The position numbers and the translations under genes are program-made. From contig JALWNR010000414.1 of NCBI GenBank assembly GCA_027083715.1, forward strand, positions 1 through 15,315: DNA of 15,315 nucleotides, given 5' to 3'. This DNA comes from Bacteroidales bacterium (GTDB lineage: Bacteria > Bacteroidota > Bacteroidia > Bacteroidales > NBLH01). How positions within the stretch are numbered: the stretch's first letter is position 1; each line of letters begins with the position of its first letter. Below are positions 1-7,400 of the stretch, in pieces. Under the pieces are notes generated by a model, which had not been told where the DNA came from, ran no database searches, and was given only the letters and a program-made list of their open reading frames with translations.

Positions 1-104
1 CAATATCCAACACTCAATAAAAATACTTCTTTCCTTGATTGTTGTATGTTGTTTATTGATTATTTAAATTTATAATATTCAACATTCAATACTCAGCATC
101 TAAC
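1..104. repeat. Degenerate 7-base repeat blocks in both orientations, downstream of the operon
   Basis: Three blocks built of 7-base units lie after the last gene. Block A (about 5-18) reads ATCCAAC, ACTCAAT. Block B (35-62) reads TTGATTG, TTGTATG, TTGTTTA, TTGATTA. Block C (77-104) reads ATTCAAC, ATTCAAT, ACTCAGC, ATCTAAC. A and C share the consensus ATTCAAY; B is close to its complement (TTGAATR). Inverted blocks could pair imperfectly in RNA and act as a loose hairpin or mark a mobile intergenic repeat. Similar short heptad arrays are common between genes in some Bacteroidota, as I recall. The left part begins at the window edge, so it may continue. The repeats are imperfect, so a role is not shown. 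Confidence 0.45.
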
Positions 105-111
105 ACGATGT

Positions 112-1278
112 TTATTTGCCTAGGGCTTTTTTATATACCTCAATATAATTTTTGGCTATTGTACTCCATGCAAAATCACCGCTTTCTGCTTCATCTTTAA
201 TGTTTTCTGACATTTTTTCAAGCAACTGCTTATTTTCAAGTAAAAGTTTTGCTTTTTCGTATATTGCTTCTGCATTTTTTCCCGGAACCAAATAACCATT
301 TAATCCGTTTTTAATTACATCCCTAAAACCTCCCGTATCAGTTGCTATAACTGGTTTGTTAAAAACAAAAGCTGTAAGTGCCACACCCGATTGCGTGGCA
401 TCCGTATATGGACAAACCACAATTTTGCTTGCTTTTATTAAGGCTACCAGTTCATCACTCTGAATAAATTTATTGATGATACTAAAAGTTTTATCTTGTT
501 CAATTTCTTGGGTATCGAAATAGAATTTTCCACTGCCGGCAATAACTGCTTTTAGCTTTGGGAAATCTTTTTTCAACATTTGAACCGCCTTTATAAAATA
601 CTCTATCCCTTTGTAGGGCGAAATTCTTCCGAAAAATAAAACATCACTTTCCTGTACATTTATCCTTGATGTATCATAATATTTATAAATCTCTAATTGT
701 CCGAAAGGGATAAAATGAATCGTATCTGTTTGTTCATGGTATTCTTCCATAACCTTTCGGTAATCTGCTTTATTTTGAATAATCACATGGCTGTCTGATT
801 TTAAAATATTATGATTAAATTTTTGAGCCAAAACATTTTTTGCTTGTTCACCGCTGTGATTTTCCAGATCATGTACTGTGTAAATGAATTTCTTTTTTCC
901 AAGGAAAAATTTTAACGGCAAAATATGCATGTTTTTTCCGTTGAAATGAATTATGTCATAAGATTTTAAGATTTTTGCATATCTACGAGACAAAGCAAGG
1001 TTTGACAATGATTTTATTTTCAGGCTTTTATAAATAAACAATGTCATTTTAAATCTTTCGTCCACATATTTTTTAACTTCCGCGGAAAAAGCTTTCTCTA
1101 CAATCTCATCATTCTGCATTCCTGGCTGAACATCAAGTTCTTCAAAATCAATTACATTGTTTCTTTTCCTGTTCATCGGAAAAGTAAACAATAAATCCAC
1201 CTCCACAAATTCAGACAATGCTTTTGCCATAGGAATGGCGCTGTCTGCATGCCCAAAACTTACTAATGCAACTTTCAT
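112..1278 (-). CDS. GT4-family glycosyltransferase
   Basis: A 388-residue GT-B fold transferase, last gene of the visible operon. The donor domain has F-F-G-R-I-S-P-Y-K-G-I-E-Y-F (215-228), V-I-A-G-S-G (245-250), and P-Y-T-D-A-T-Q-S-G-V-A (290-300), followed by N-K-P-V-I-A-T-D-T-G-G (307-317) and N-G-L-N-G-Y-L-V (324-331). The ATQSGV form replaces the usual EGFG.. segment and marks a known GT4 subgroup. The N-terminal acceptor domain starts with MKVALVSFGHADS and has HFNGKN (111-116) and Y-T-V-H-D-L-E-N-H (133-141), which may bind the acceptor. It probably adds a terminal or internal sugar of the repeat unit at the cytoplasmic side. The start is ATG at 1276-1278, with no strong Shine-Dalgarno sequence; an upstream stop overlaps it. 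The 111 bases after its stop hold repeats, no gene. Confidence 0.92.
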   Translation of the reverse strand: MKVALVSFGHADSAIPMAKALSEFVEVDLLFTFPMNRKRNNVIDFEELDVQPGMQNDEIVEKAFSAEVKKYVDERFKMTLFIYKSLKIKSLSNLALSRRYAKILKSYDIIHFNGKNMHILPLKFFLGKKKFIYTVHDLENHSGEQAKNVLAQKFNHNILKSDSHVIIQNKADYRKVMEEYHEQTDTIHFIPFGQLEIYKYYDTSRINVQESDVLFFGRISPYKGIEYFIKAVQMLKKDFPKLKAVIAGSGKFYFDTQEIEQDKTFSIINKFIQSDELVALIKASKIVVCPYTDATQSGVALTAFVFNKPVIATDTGGFRDVIKNGLNGYLVPGKNAEAIYEKAKLLLENKQLLEKMSENIKDEAESGDFAWSTIAKNYIEVYKKALGK

Positions 1279-1376
1279 GTGATTATTTTTAATTGTTTTT
1301 TATTATCATATGGAACTTCCACGTTTAAAATATTTACACCTTTAATTGAAGATATTACCAAATAATCATGCTTGTT
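1275..1376 (-). other. In-frame open extension after the GT9 stop, possible remnant of a longer gene end
   Basis: Directly after the GT9 TGA (1377-1379), the same frame stays open for 33 codons and ends with TGA at 1275-1277, which overlaps the ATG of the next gene in the ATGA fashion seen elsewhere in this operon. The segment would encode a plausible mixed peptide containing L-V-I-S-S-I-K-G-V-N-I-L-N-V-E-V-P. It has no ATG start of its own in that frame; TTG at 1359-1361 is the only usual alternative start. It may be the original end of GT9 or of a lost gene, cut off by a stop mutation or deletion, or chance in AT-rich DNA. A chance open stretch of this length in AT-rich sequence is not rare, so confidence is low. 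Confidence 0.3.
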
Positions 1377-2498
1377 TCATGATGTTAAATATTTTTTTAT
1401 TTTATCGTAAACATATTCAGGACTTAATGTATTCATACAATTTACTTTTAAATCGCAGGTTGATTTGTAACAGGCAATACACTCCATGTCTTCGTTGTAA
1501 ATAATTTCTCCATTATCAAAAACCATCAACTCCCAGGGAGATGTAGGTCCGACCAAAACAATTGTTGTAATGTCCAAAGCTACGCTTATGTGCATACCCA
1601 AACTGTCGGATGTGAAAAATAAATTGGTAAGGTTTATCAATGCTGCAAAGTCTTTGATTGAATTTTTACAGCCCGCATCAATAATCAAATCAGGAATCAA
1701 CTGTTTTATTTGTTCATTCATCTCAATTTCTTCGGGTCCTCCAAACAGCAAAATACCATAATCAGGATGCTTTTTTTTGATAATTTTAATCAGCTCGACA
1801 TAATTTTCAAATATCCATTTTTTGTACTGCCAGCGTGTTCCTCCGCCTGTATTTATACCGACTACTTTTTTGTACTGTGCAAGTTCATTTTTTTCTCTAA
1901 ACTCATTTGCAAAGTTCACTGACTTTTCAGATAATTGGATTTGCGGTTTAGCAATTTTCTGCTGCAATCCGCAAATTTGATATATGTGTTTTTGATAAGT
2001 GTCTCTGTTTAATTTTTTTAAATCATCATTCACTCCCATTTCCCACCAACTGTCAGCAGCCGGATTTGCAGGAATAACTTTCCCGTTTTTTCCTGCCACA
2101 AAACCAAATTTTTCTTTTGCTTTTGCAAGGCTTAGAACGGAAGCACTTTGCGGGTCAGCATCCAAACAAATTCCTATATCAAATTCTTCACTCAACAGAT
2201 ACTGCAAATAATTGTCTTCGATGGCTAAAACTCTGTCAATATACTGGTTACCATCCAGTAAGCTGAATGCATTCTTTTTGGTTATCCAGGTGATTTCTGC
2301 ACCGGAATATTTTTCAACCAGTGCCGGCAAAATGGATGTGGTACGTAATACATCGCCCAAAGCATCCAGCTTTACCATCAGAATCCGTGTTTCAACAGGA
2401 CGATACTCTGTGCAATCATCACAAAGTCGTTTATCTTCTTTATGGAATTTGCAAGGCTTATAAGCCAAGTAATATTTGCAATCGGTTTTAATAAGCAT
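1377..2498 (-). CDS. GT9-family glycosyltransferase, heptosyltransferase-like, with N-terminal Cys cluster
   Basis: A 373-residue member of the GT9 (ADP-heptose:LPS heptosyltransferase) family. The catalytic domain begins at about residue 38 with I-L-M-V-K-L-D-A-L-G-D-V-L-R-T-T (39-54), the family's start, and includes G-I-N-T-G-G-G-T-R-W (214-223), L-L-F-G-G-P-E-E (250-257) and T-S-D-S-L-G-M-H-I-S (296-305), the nucleotide-sugar binding region. Before it sits an extra 35-residue segment with four cysteines, C7, C16, C26 and C29. A second Cys group, C340, C343, C348 and C354, lies near the C-terminus. Such spacing suggests metal or Fe-S binding, seen also in other Bacteroidota GT9 proteins as far as I recall. 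It would add a heptose or related sugar. The TGA stop is followed in the same frame by 33 further sense codons. Confidence 0.92.
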   Translation of the reverse strand: MLIKTDCKYYLAYKPCKFHKEDKRLCDDCTEYRPVETRILMVKLDALGDVLRTTSILPALVEKYSGAEITWITKKNAFSLLDGNQYIDRVLAIEDNYLQYLLSEEFDIGICLDADPQSASVLSLAKAKEKFGFVAGKNGKVIPANPAADSWWEMGVNDDLKKLNRDTYQKHIYQICGLQQKIAKPQIQLSEKSVNFANEFREKNELAQYKKVVGINTGGGTRWQYKKWIFENYVELIKIIKKKHPDYGILLFGGPEEIEMNEQIKQLIPDLIIDAGCKNSIKDFAALINLTNLFFTSDSLGMHISVALDITTIVLVGPTSPWELMVFDNGEIIYNEDMECIACYKSTCDLKVNCMNTLSPEYVYDKIKKYLTS

Positions 2499-2519
2499 TT
2501 TGTTGTTTTATGGGTTGTT

Positions 2520-3599
2520 TTAGTCTGTTTCTCTGTATTTTAATAAAAAATTACGGTATTTTTCTTTTAGCTCCGGGTGTTTTTGTTCCCATGCAGCACA
2601 AACTTTATCATAGATTTCCCGGTTACGAACTTTTTTTCCGATGTAAAAATCGGCTCTCGATTTTGAAAAGTTTGCCTTAAATTTAAAAAGCTGATCCTCT
2701 TCACTTACCGTGTTTCCACCGCCAAAATGAAATTGTTCTGCTCCTTTTTCTTTGGCTATTTGTATTGCTTTTTCCAATAAAAAATTATTTGCCGCATACT
2801 TGCCGTAATCTCTATGGCGTGCCGATAAGTGATAATGTGCATATTTGCCTTCGAGCATTAATAAAAGACCTGCAATTATTTTTCCGTCCAATTCAGCCAA
2901 TAGTAGGCTTTGCTTTTTATTTATCAGTGATTTGAAATCTGCAAAATACTTTTCATTAAAAAAATAGTATGATTTTGCATTTACGGCATGCATGGTATCA
3001 ATATACATTTTTCTGAATACCAGATAATCGTCCTCACTTGTTCCCAAACGAAATTTTAACCCGCTTTTTTCCGCTTTGCGGATCATGTTTCGATTTTTCG
3101 ACGAAAATTCTTCTTTCCATATTTCGTCCATTGTTTTTGTCAGATTCAGCCAAACTGTTTTTCGGTCTTTAACTACCCTAAGATGATTTTCCGAAAAGGA
3201 AAAATTATTTATCAAGGGATGAAAACGCGTAAATTCGGCAATGATGTTTTCTTTTTTACAAAAAGCATCAAATTCATTATAAAAACCATTAATAAAATCT
3301 GTTTTGTATGATGAGCTTAAAACCCCATTATATCCATAAACTCCTTGTATATCAAAATATTCAATATCGGACATTGTAAACTCTGTGTTTACTTTATTTT
3401 TCAAAAACGTATAAACAGCTAATTCACCATCCTGCTCAAACAGAAAGCAAAAGGGTTCACCATCGCCATAGTTTTTATGCAAAGCATAATATTCGGGAGA
3501 AAAATAAATATCCTGCTGAGTTTTAGGTAGCAAGGAAATGTATTTTCTCCAATTTTTTTCTTCGTTTAATGTAAATAGTTGTACATTCATTTCTTGCAT
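2520..3599 (-). CDS. FemAB-like aminoacyl/acyl transferase (GNAT-fold)
   Basis: A 359-residue protein of the FemABX/Acetyltransf_6 type, which has two fused GNAT folds. Recognisable parts are the segment S-S-K-N-R-N-M-I-R-K-A-E-K-S-G-L (166-181), L-L-A-E-L-D-G-K-I-I-A-G (233-244), HYHLSA (255-260) and the motif H-F-G-G-G (291-295) followed by F-K-F-K-A-N-F (305-311). Classic FemX/A/B enzymes add amino acids from aminoacyl-tRNA to the peptidoglycan stem; relatives occur in polysaccharide operons with unproved roles. Next to aminotransferase and acetyltransferase genes it could attach an amino acid to the free amine of a sugar (inference). It could also be a lipid- or glycan-directed acyltransferase. 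A methionine at residue 4 is an alternative start (3588-3590). Neither start has a strong Shine-Dalgarno sequence. Confidence 0.87.
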   Translation of the reverse strand: MQEMNVQLFTLNEEKNWRKYISLLPKTQQDIYFSPEYYALHKNYGDGEPFCFLFEQDGELAVYTFLKNKVNTEFTMSDIEYFDIQGVYGYNGVLSSSYKTDFINGFYNEFDAFCKKENIIAEFTRFHPLINNFSFSENHLRVVKDRKTVWLNLTKTMDEIWKEEFSSKNRNMIRKAEKSGLKFRLGTSEDDYLVFRKMYIDTMHAVNAKSYYFFNEKYFADFKSLINKKQSLLLAELDGKIIAGLLLMLEGKYAHYHLSARHRDYGKYAANNFLLEKAIQIAKEKGAEQFHFGGGNTVSEEDQLFKFKANFSKSRADFYIGKKVRNREIYDKVCAAWEQKHPELKEKYRNFLLKYRETD

Positions 3600-3608
3600 T
3601 GAAAAGCA

Positions 3609-4157
3609 TTAATATCCATATTTTTCATCAAATTCTTTTTTCAAAATAGCTACCTTAACAATATCATGGTATCTTCCTTTTTTAAAAAGTTCTTCTCTGA
3701 AAATCCCTTCTTTACTAAACCCCAGTTTATTAGTCAGAAGGTGTTCTGATACTTTATGTGCTTCTATATAATCAGTACTCACTTTATTTAGCCCCAATTC
3801 TAAAAACGCATATTTCATTACTAAAATAGTTGCATAATAAGCAAAATGTTTTCCCCAATACTCTTTGCCAACAGTCATTCCTCCGATAAAAGCTTTCCTG
3901 TTTCTAAAATCTATTTCTCTCAAACTGGTTACTCCGACCATTTCATGCGTTTTGTTATCACAAATAGCCCAATAAATTTCTTTCGAGTCATCAAATATTT
4001 TCTCTTCAATCCACTTTTTTTCCCTTTCGGAAGAAACAAATATGGCATTACCGGTCAATAAATCCGTCATTTCAGGATCTGTACGCCATTTATGCACTAT
4101 TTTATAATCTTCCGGCTCAAAAGCCCGCAAATAGCAATTTACATTTATCTCTGCCAT
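3609..4157 (-). CDS. GNAT-family N-acetyltransferase (PseH/LegH- or RimL-like)
   Basis: A 182-residue GCN5-related acetyltransferase. It begins with the RimJ/RimL/PseH-type opening L-R-A-F-E-P-E-D (10-17) and H-K-W-R-T-D-P-E-M (22-30), then strands EIYWAICD (60-67) and MVGVTSLREID (73-83). The acetyl-CoA loop region is W-G-K-H-F-A-Y-Y-A-T (101-110), and the end contains KLGFSKEGIFRE (144-155), a common close of the fold. It lies 9 bases after the LegC-like aminotransferase, as do acetyltransferases in 4-amino sugar pathways, so N4-acetylation of the LegC product is the leading idea (inference from family and position). A ribosomal-protein or polyamine acetyltransferase role would be odd in this operon. 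The acyl group could differ from acetyl. The FemAB-like gene follows after 9 bases. Confidence 0.9.
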   Translation of the reverse strand: MAEINVNCYLRAFEPEDYKIVHKWRTDPEMTDLLTGNAIFVSSEREKKWIEEKIFDDSKEIYWAICDNKTHEMVGVTSLREIDFRNRKAFIGGMTVGKEYWGKHFAYYATILVMKYAFLELGLNKVSTDYIEAHKVSEHLLTNKLGFSKEGIFREELFKKGRYHDIVKVAILKKEFDEKYGY

Positions 4158-4166
4158 AATTATTTA

Positions 4167-5315
4167 TTATAAGTTTTTTATCACACTGCTTGAAATATTT
4201 ACTACACGGTCTTCAAACCATTGTGCAATTGTTAAATCATCAATTTGTGCATTTTTGTACATTTTTGATTTATTTAGTAACTGCCAGATTGGTCGTGTCA
4301 TTATCCCTTTTCCGTTGGTGTATTCCAAAAAATTATCTCTGGCATTCCGGTTTTTTAAAACCACTGCTTGTAACCAGTAATTTGAAAAACTGTTTTCCGG
4401 CTCTTTGAACAGATTAATTTCCGTATCCTTAAAAAATATTTCGTATTTTTTAAAAAGTTTTCTTTTTTGTGTAATGAAAAAATCCAGTTGTTCAATTTGT
4501 GCACAGCCCAATGCCGCATTCAGATTAGGCATCCGATAGTTAAATGCGCGCACATCATGTACATATTCCCATTTGTGCGGTATTTTCCCGGTTGTAGTAA
4601 TGTGTTTTGCAAATTTTGCCAATTCTTCATCATTGGTAATAATCATGCCGCCGCCACCGGTAGTGATGGTTTTATTTCCGTTAAAACTAAGAATGCCGAA
4701 TTTGCCAAATGTTCCGGTGTGTTTTCCTTTGAACTTACTGCCAAGACTTTCCGCCGTATCCTCTATTAGTTCAATATTCCATTTTTTGCAAATTGCAGCT
4801 ATTTCATCCACCTTTGCAGAATGTCCGAATGTATGCATGGGCACACAGGCTTTTATTCTGTTTTTTGATGTTTTATTGTATGCATATCCGTCATCATGAA
4901 TTTCAGCATTTTCTGTAAGAAACTCTTCTAATTTTACAGGCGATAAGCCCATCGTTTCTTTATCCACATCCAAAAAAACAGGATTTGCATTGCAATAGCT
5001 GATTGCATTAGCCGTGGCAATAAACGTAAGCGGTTGTGTGATTACCTCGTCTCTGTTTTTCACACCGGACAACAATAAGGCAATATGCAGGGCAGCTGTT
5101 CCGTTTACCGTAGCTATGGCAAATTTTGCACCTGTATATTCAGCGGTTAGCTGTTCAAATTTATCTACATATTTGCCTACACTCGAAACAAAAGTAGAAT
5201 CAATACAATCTGCTACATATTTTTGCTCATTACCCCAGAAACGAGGTTCATGCAAAGGAATAAAATCTTTTGTTCCGTATAGCTCCTGAACGTATTTTAT
5301 AAAATTCTCCATCAT
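4167..5315 (-). CDS. legC: PLP-dependent NDP-4-keto-6-deoxy-sugar aminotransferase, LegC-like
   Basis: A 382-residue DegT/AHBA-synthase family enzyme that would aminate the C4 keto group made by the LegB-like dehydratase, with glutamate as usual amino donor. The N-terminal signature F-I-P-L-H-E-P (18-24), G-N-E-Q-K-Y-V (28-34) and S-T-F-V-S-S-V-G-K-Y-V-D (40-51) is the hallmark of the LegC group (LLPSF_NHT_00031 type). The cofactor residues are Asp186 (E-D-T-A-E-S) and the Schiff-base Lys215 (S-F-N-G-N-K-T-I-T-T-G-G-G-G-M). The start ATG at 5313-5315 overlaps the previous stop; a second ATG follows directly, so the true start could be one codon later. The product would be a 4-amino-4,6-dideoxy sugar nucleotide, the substrate for N-acylation by the following GNAT gene. 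No LegG, LegI or LegF gene is seen in the window. Confidence 0.93.
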   Translation of the reverse strand: MMENFIKYVQELYGTKDFIPLHEPRFWGNEQKYVADCIDSTFVSSVGKYVDKFEQLTAEYTGAKFAIATVNGTAALHIALLLSGVKNRDEVITQPLTFIATANAISYCNANPVFLDVDKETMGLSPVKLEEFLTENAEIHDDGYAYNKTSKNRIKACVPMHTFGHSAKVDEIAAICKKWNIELIEDTAESLGSKFKGKHTGTFGKFGILSFNGNKTITTGGGGMIITNDEELAKFAKHITTTGKIPHKWEYVHDVRAFNYRMPNLNAALGCAQIEQLDFFITQKRKLFKKYEIFFKDTEINLFKEPENSFSNYWLQAVVLKNRNARDNFLEYTNGKGIMTRPIWQLLNKSKMYKNAQIDDLTIAQWFEDRVVNISSSVIKNL

Positions 5316-6286
5316 ATATTTTTATATTTAGCGTCATCAGGATTATTTAAAAAACCATCATTAATTATTTTGATAATTTGAGCAATGCCATCGGGCACCC
5401 GCATAGTAATTTTATAGCCTAATGTATTTTTAATTTTGTCAAAGTTTACCCGGTAATCACGTGGGTCTTCATTTTTTTTCACATACTTAATTTTTACATC
5501 GGGCAGTTGTTTGCTGATTTCATCTACCAGCATTTGTTTTTGATAGTTTTCGTTTGTATCACCTACATTAAAAACATCAAAGGCTACTTTTTCAGTATCC
5601 GATTCAAAAACCAATTGAACTGCTCTTGCCAAATCAAGAACATGACAGTATGGTCGCCAGAATTGCTCTCCAAAAACAACCAATTCGCGTCCCAAAGCCA
5701 ATTCTTTGGTAAACTCATTAACAGTTAAATCAAAGCGGATACGTGGTGAAAGTCCGTAAACCGTTGAAAATCTCAAAATTGTTGGTTTGCAAGTGTTGTT
5801 TTTATCCTGCGATAGCAGAAATTGCTCGGTAGCAACTTTTGTTTCGGCATACAGCGAAACCGGAGCCAGTTCAGACGCTTCATTGACAAATGCAGCTGCA
5901 TCTTTCATTTTTCCGTAATTACTACATGTTGACGCAAATACAAAACGCTGAACACCTGCCTCATTAGCAATTTTGTAAAACTGTTTGCTGGCTTCCAGAT
6001 TGGTTTCCCTAGCCAGTTCCGGTTCTTTTGCACAAGCGGGGTCGCCTACAATGGCAGCCAGATGTGCTACATAATCAACTCCTTGCACTGCTTTTTTTAA
6101 ATCTTCCTTGTTTCGGGTATCTCCTTTGATGAATTCAAAATTTTCATCGTTCAGCAAATCAACAATTGCTTCTCCGCCAAAGCGAAGATTGTCAATTACT
6201 CTTACCCGATATCCCGCTCGAAGTACCAAACGAGCCAATACACTCCCAATGTAGCCTGCGCCACCGCTGATTAATATTTTTTTCAT
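5312..6286 (-). CDS. Extended SDR, NDP-sugar epimerase/reductase
   Basis: A 324-residue NAD-dependent epimerase/dehydratase family member. The Rossmann motif G-G-A-G-Y-I-G-S is at residues 8-15, the S-T-C-S-N-Y-G motif at 119-125 carries the catalytic Ser/Thr region, and Tyr146/Lys150 form YxxxK (Y-A-E-T-K). The downstream substrate segment LRFSTVYGLSPRIRFD (171-186) belongs to a common group annotated only as NAD-dependent epimerase. Since it lies between the LegB-like dehydratase and the LegC-like aminotransferase, it may epimerise or reduce a 4-keto or 4-amino sugar intermediate, or supply a different sugar such as a UDP-galactose-type epimer. It overlaps the aminotransferase start by ATGA (5312-5315). 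Upstream is an 88-base gap, one of the largest in the locus. The specific reaction is unknown. Confidence 0.88.
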   Translation of the reverse strand: MKKILISGGAGYIGSVLARLVLRAGYRVRVIDNLRFGGEAIVDLLNDENFEFIKGDTRNKEDLKKAVQGVDYVAHLAAIVGDPACAKEPELARETNLEASKQFYKIANEAGVQRFVFASTCSNYGKMKDAAAFVNEASELAPVSLYAETKVATEQFLLSQDKNNTCKPTILRFSTVYGLSPRIRFDLTVNEFTKELALGRELVVFGEQFWRPYCHVLDLARAVQLVFESDTEKVAFDVFNVGDTNENYQKQMLVDEISKQLPDVKIKYVKKNEDPRDYRVNFDKIKNTLGYKITMRVPDGIAQIIKIINDGFLNNPDDAKYKNI

Positions 6287-6374
6287 AGCCCGATAATTTA
6301 AGTTTATACTGAATTTATTGTATTTTTCTCTAAATTTACGAATAATTGATTTTATTTTATGCTAATTATTTACA

Positions 6375-7370
6375 TTACATATTGTAAATATCTACTTTGT
6401 ATTTATCCAGATTTTTCTTTTCGCTGAACCATTTTATGGTTTCAGTTAAGCCTTTTCGAATATCATATTCGGGTTTAAACCCTGTTAATTCATGAATTTT
6501 TGTATTGTCGCACCATAATCTCAATACTTCTGAGTTTTTGGGGCGGATGCGTTGCTTGTCCAGAACAAATTCAACATCAGAGTTCATGAGTTCTTTAATC
6601 AAATAAAGTGTATCGCGAATGGAAATTTCATAATTTGATCCGATGTTTACTGCTTTCCCAATTGATTTTTCTGTATCACCTAAATACAGAAAGCCTCTGC
6701 AAGTATCTTTTACATAATTAAAATCGCGCGTAGGCGATAGGTCTCCTAATTTTATTTGTTTTTTGCCCGCTGCTATTTGCGAAATTATTGTCGGAATAAC
6801 TGCTCTTGCCGATTGTCTCGGACCATAGGTATTAAATGGTCTGGCGATGGTTAAAGGCAAATTAAATGCATTGTAAAAACTCAGAGCAATTGCATCAGCA
6901 CCTATTTTGCTGGCACTGTAAGGCGATTGTGCTTGTAATGGATGTGATTCATTAATGGGCACATATCTTGCCGTACCATAAACCTCAGAGGTAGATGTTA
7001 CTACAATTCGTCCTACTTTGTTGTCGCGTGCTGCCTGACACATATTTAGTGTTCCTTTTACATTTGTATCGATATATGAGTTTGGAGCTACATAGGAATA
7101 GGGTATGGATATCAAGGCTGCCAGATGAAAAACAATATCAATATCTTTACTAATCACGTTGCAAAAGTTTGAATCGCGTACATCGCCTGAAACAACTTCC
7201 AAATTATCGTTTACAGGAATATCTTCCAGCCATCCCCAATAATTAAACGGGTTGTAAAAAGATAAGGCTCTGACTTTTGCGCCCTGTTTCAGTAACATTT
7301 CCGTAAGATGCGAGCCGATAAAGCCGTCAGCACCTGTAACCAGCACTCTTTTTCCTTTGTAATTGTACAT
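6375..7370 (-). CDS. legB: NAD-dependent NDP-sugar 4,6-dehydratase, LegB-like
   Basis: A 331-residue extended SDR. The NAD loop G-A-D-G-F-I-G-S is at residues 13-20, the catalytic region T-S-T-S-E-V-Y-G at 125-132, and the YxxxK pair at Tyr151/Lys155 (S-P-Y-S-A-S-K). The pattern N-P-F-N-Y-W-G-W (40-47), A-A-L-I-S-I-P-Y-S-Y (84-93), R-P-F-N-T-Y-G-P-R-Q-S-A-R-A-V-I-P-T (177-194) and T-R-D-F-N-Y-V-K-D-T (214-223) matches the LegB group (LLPSF_EDH_00030 type) as I remember it. Campylobacter LegB converts GDP-GlcNAc to the 4-keto-6-deoxy sugar on the way to legionaminic acid. The enzyme before it is a nucleotidyltransferase, and a LegC-like aminotransferase lies one gene further on, which supports a 4-amino-4,6-dideoxy sugar. 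Whether the nucleotide is GDP or UDP is not visible. Confidence 0.9.
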   Translation of the reverse strand: MYNYKGKRVLVTGADGFIGSHLTEMLLKQGAKVRALSFYNPFNYWGWLEDIPVNDNLEVVSGDVRDSNFCNVISKDIDIVFHLAALISIPYSYVAPNSYIDTNVKGTLNMCQAARDNKVGRIVVTSTSEVYGTARYVPINESHPLQAQSPYSASKIGADAIALSFYNAFNLPLTIARPFNTYGPRQSARAVIPTIISQIAAGKKQIKLGDLSPTRDFNYVKDTCRGFLYLGDTEKSIGKAVNIGSNYEISIRDTLYLIKELMNSDVEFVLDKQRIRPKNSEVLRLWCDNTKIHELTGFKPEYDIRKGLTETIKWFSEKKNLDKYKVDIYNM

Positions 7371-7400
7371 TCTATTGTTAATTATTTTATGTTAGGGTTT

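Noticed and set aside
1771..1778. A8 tract (minus strand) in the GT9 gene, with similar tracts at 5472-5479 and 13774-13781, as phase-variation switches
   Set aside because: Runs of eight are frequent in AT-rich DNA with many Lys codons; all frames are intact and no repeat is long enough to argue for a switch.
6287..6374. Possible internal promoter in the 88-base gap before the second SDR
   Set aside because: A TAAATTTA stretch on the minus strand only partly fits the Bacteroidota -7 element TAnnTTTG (last G missing) and no TTG element lies at the proper distance upstream.
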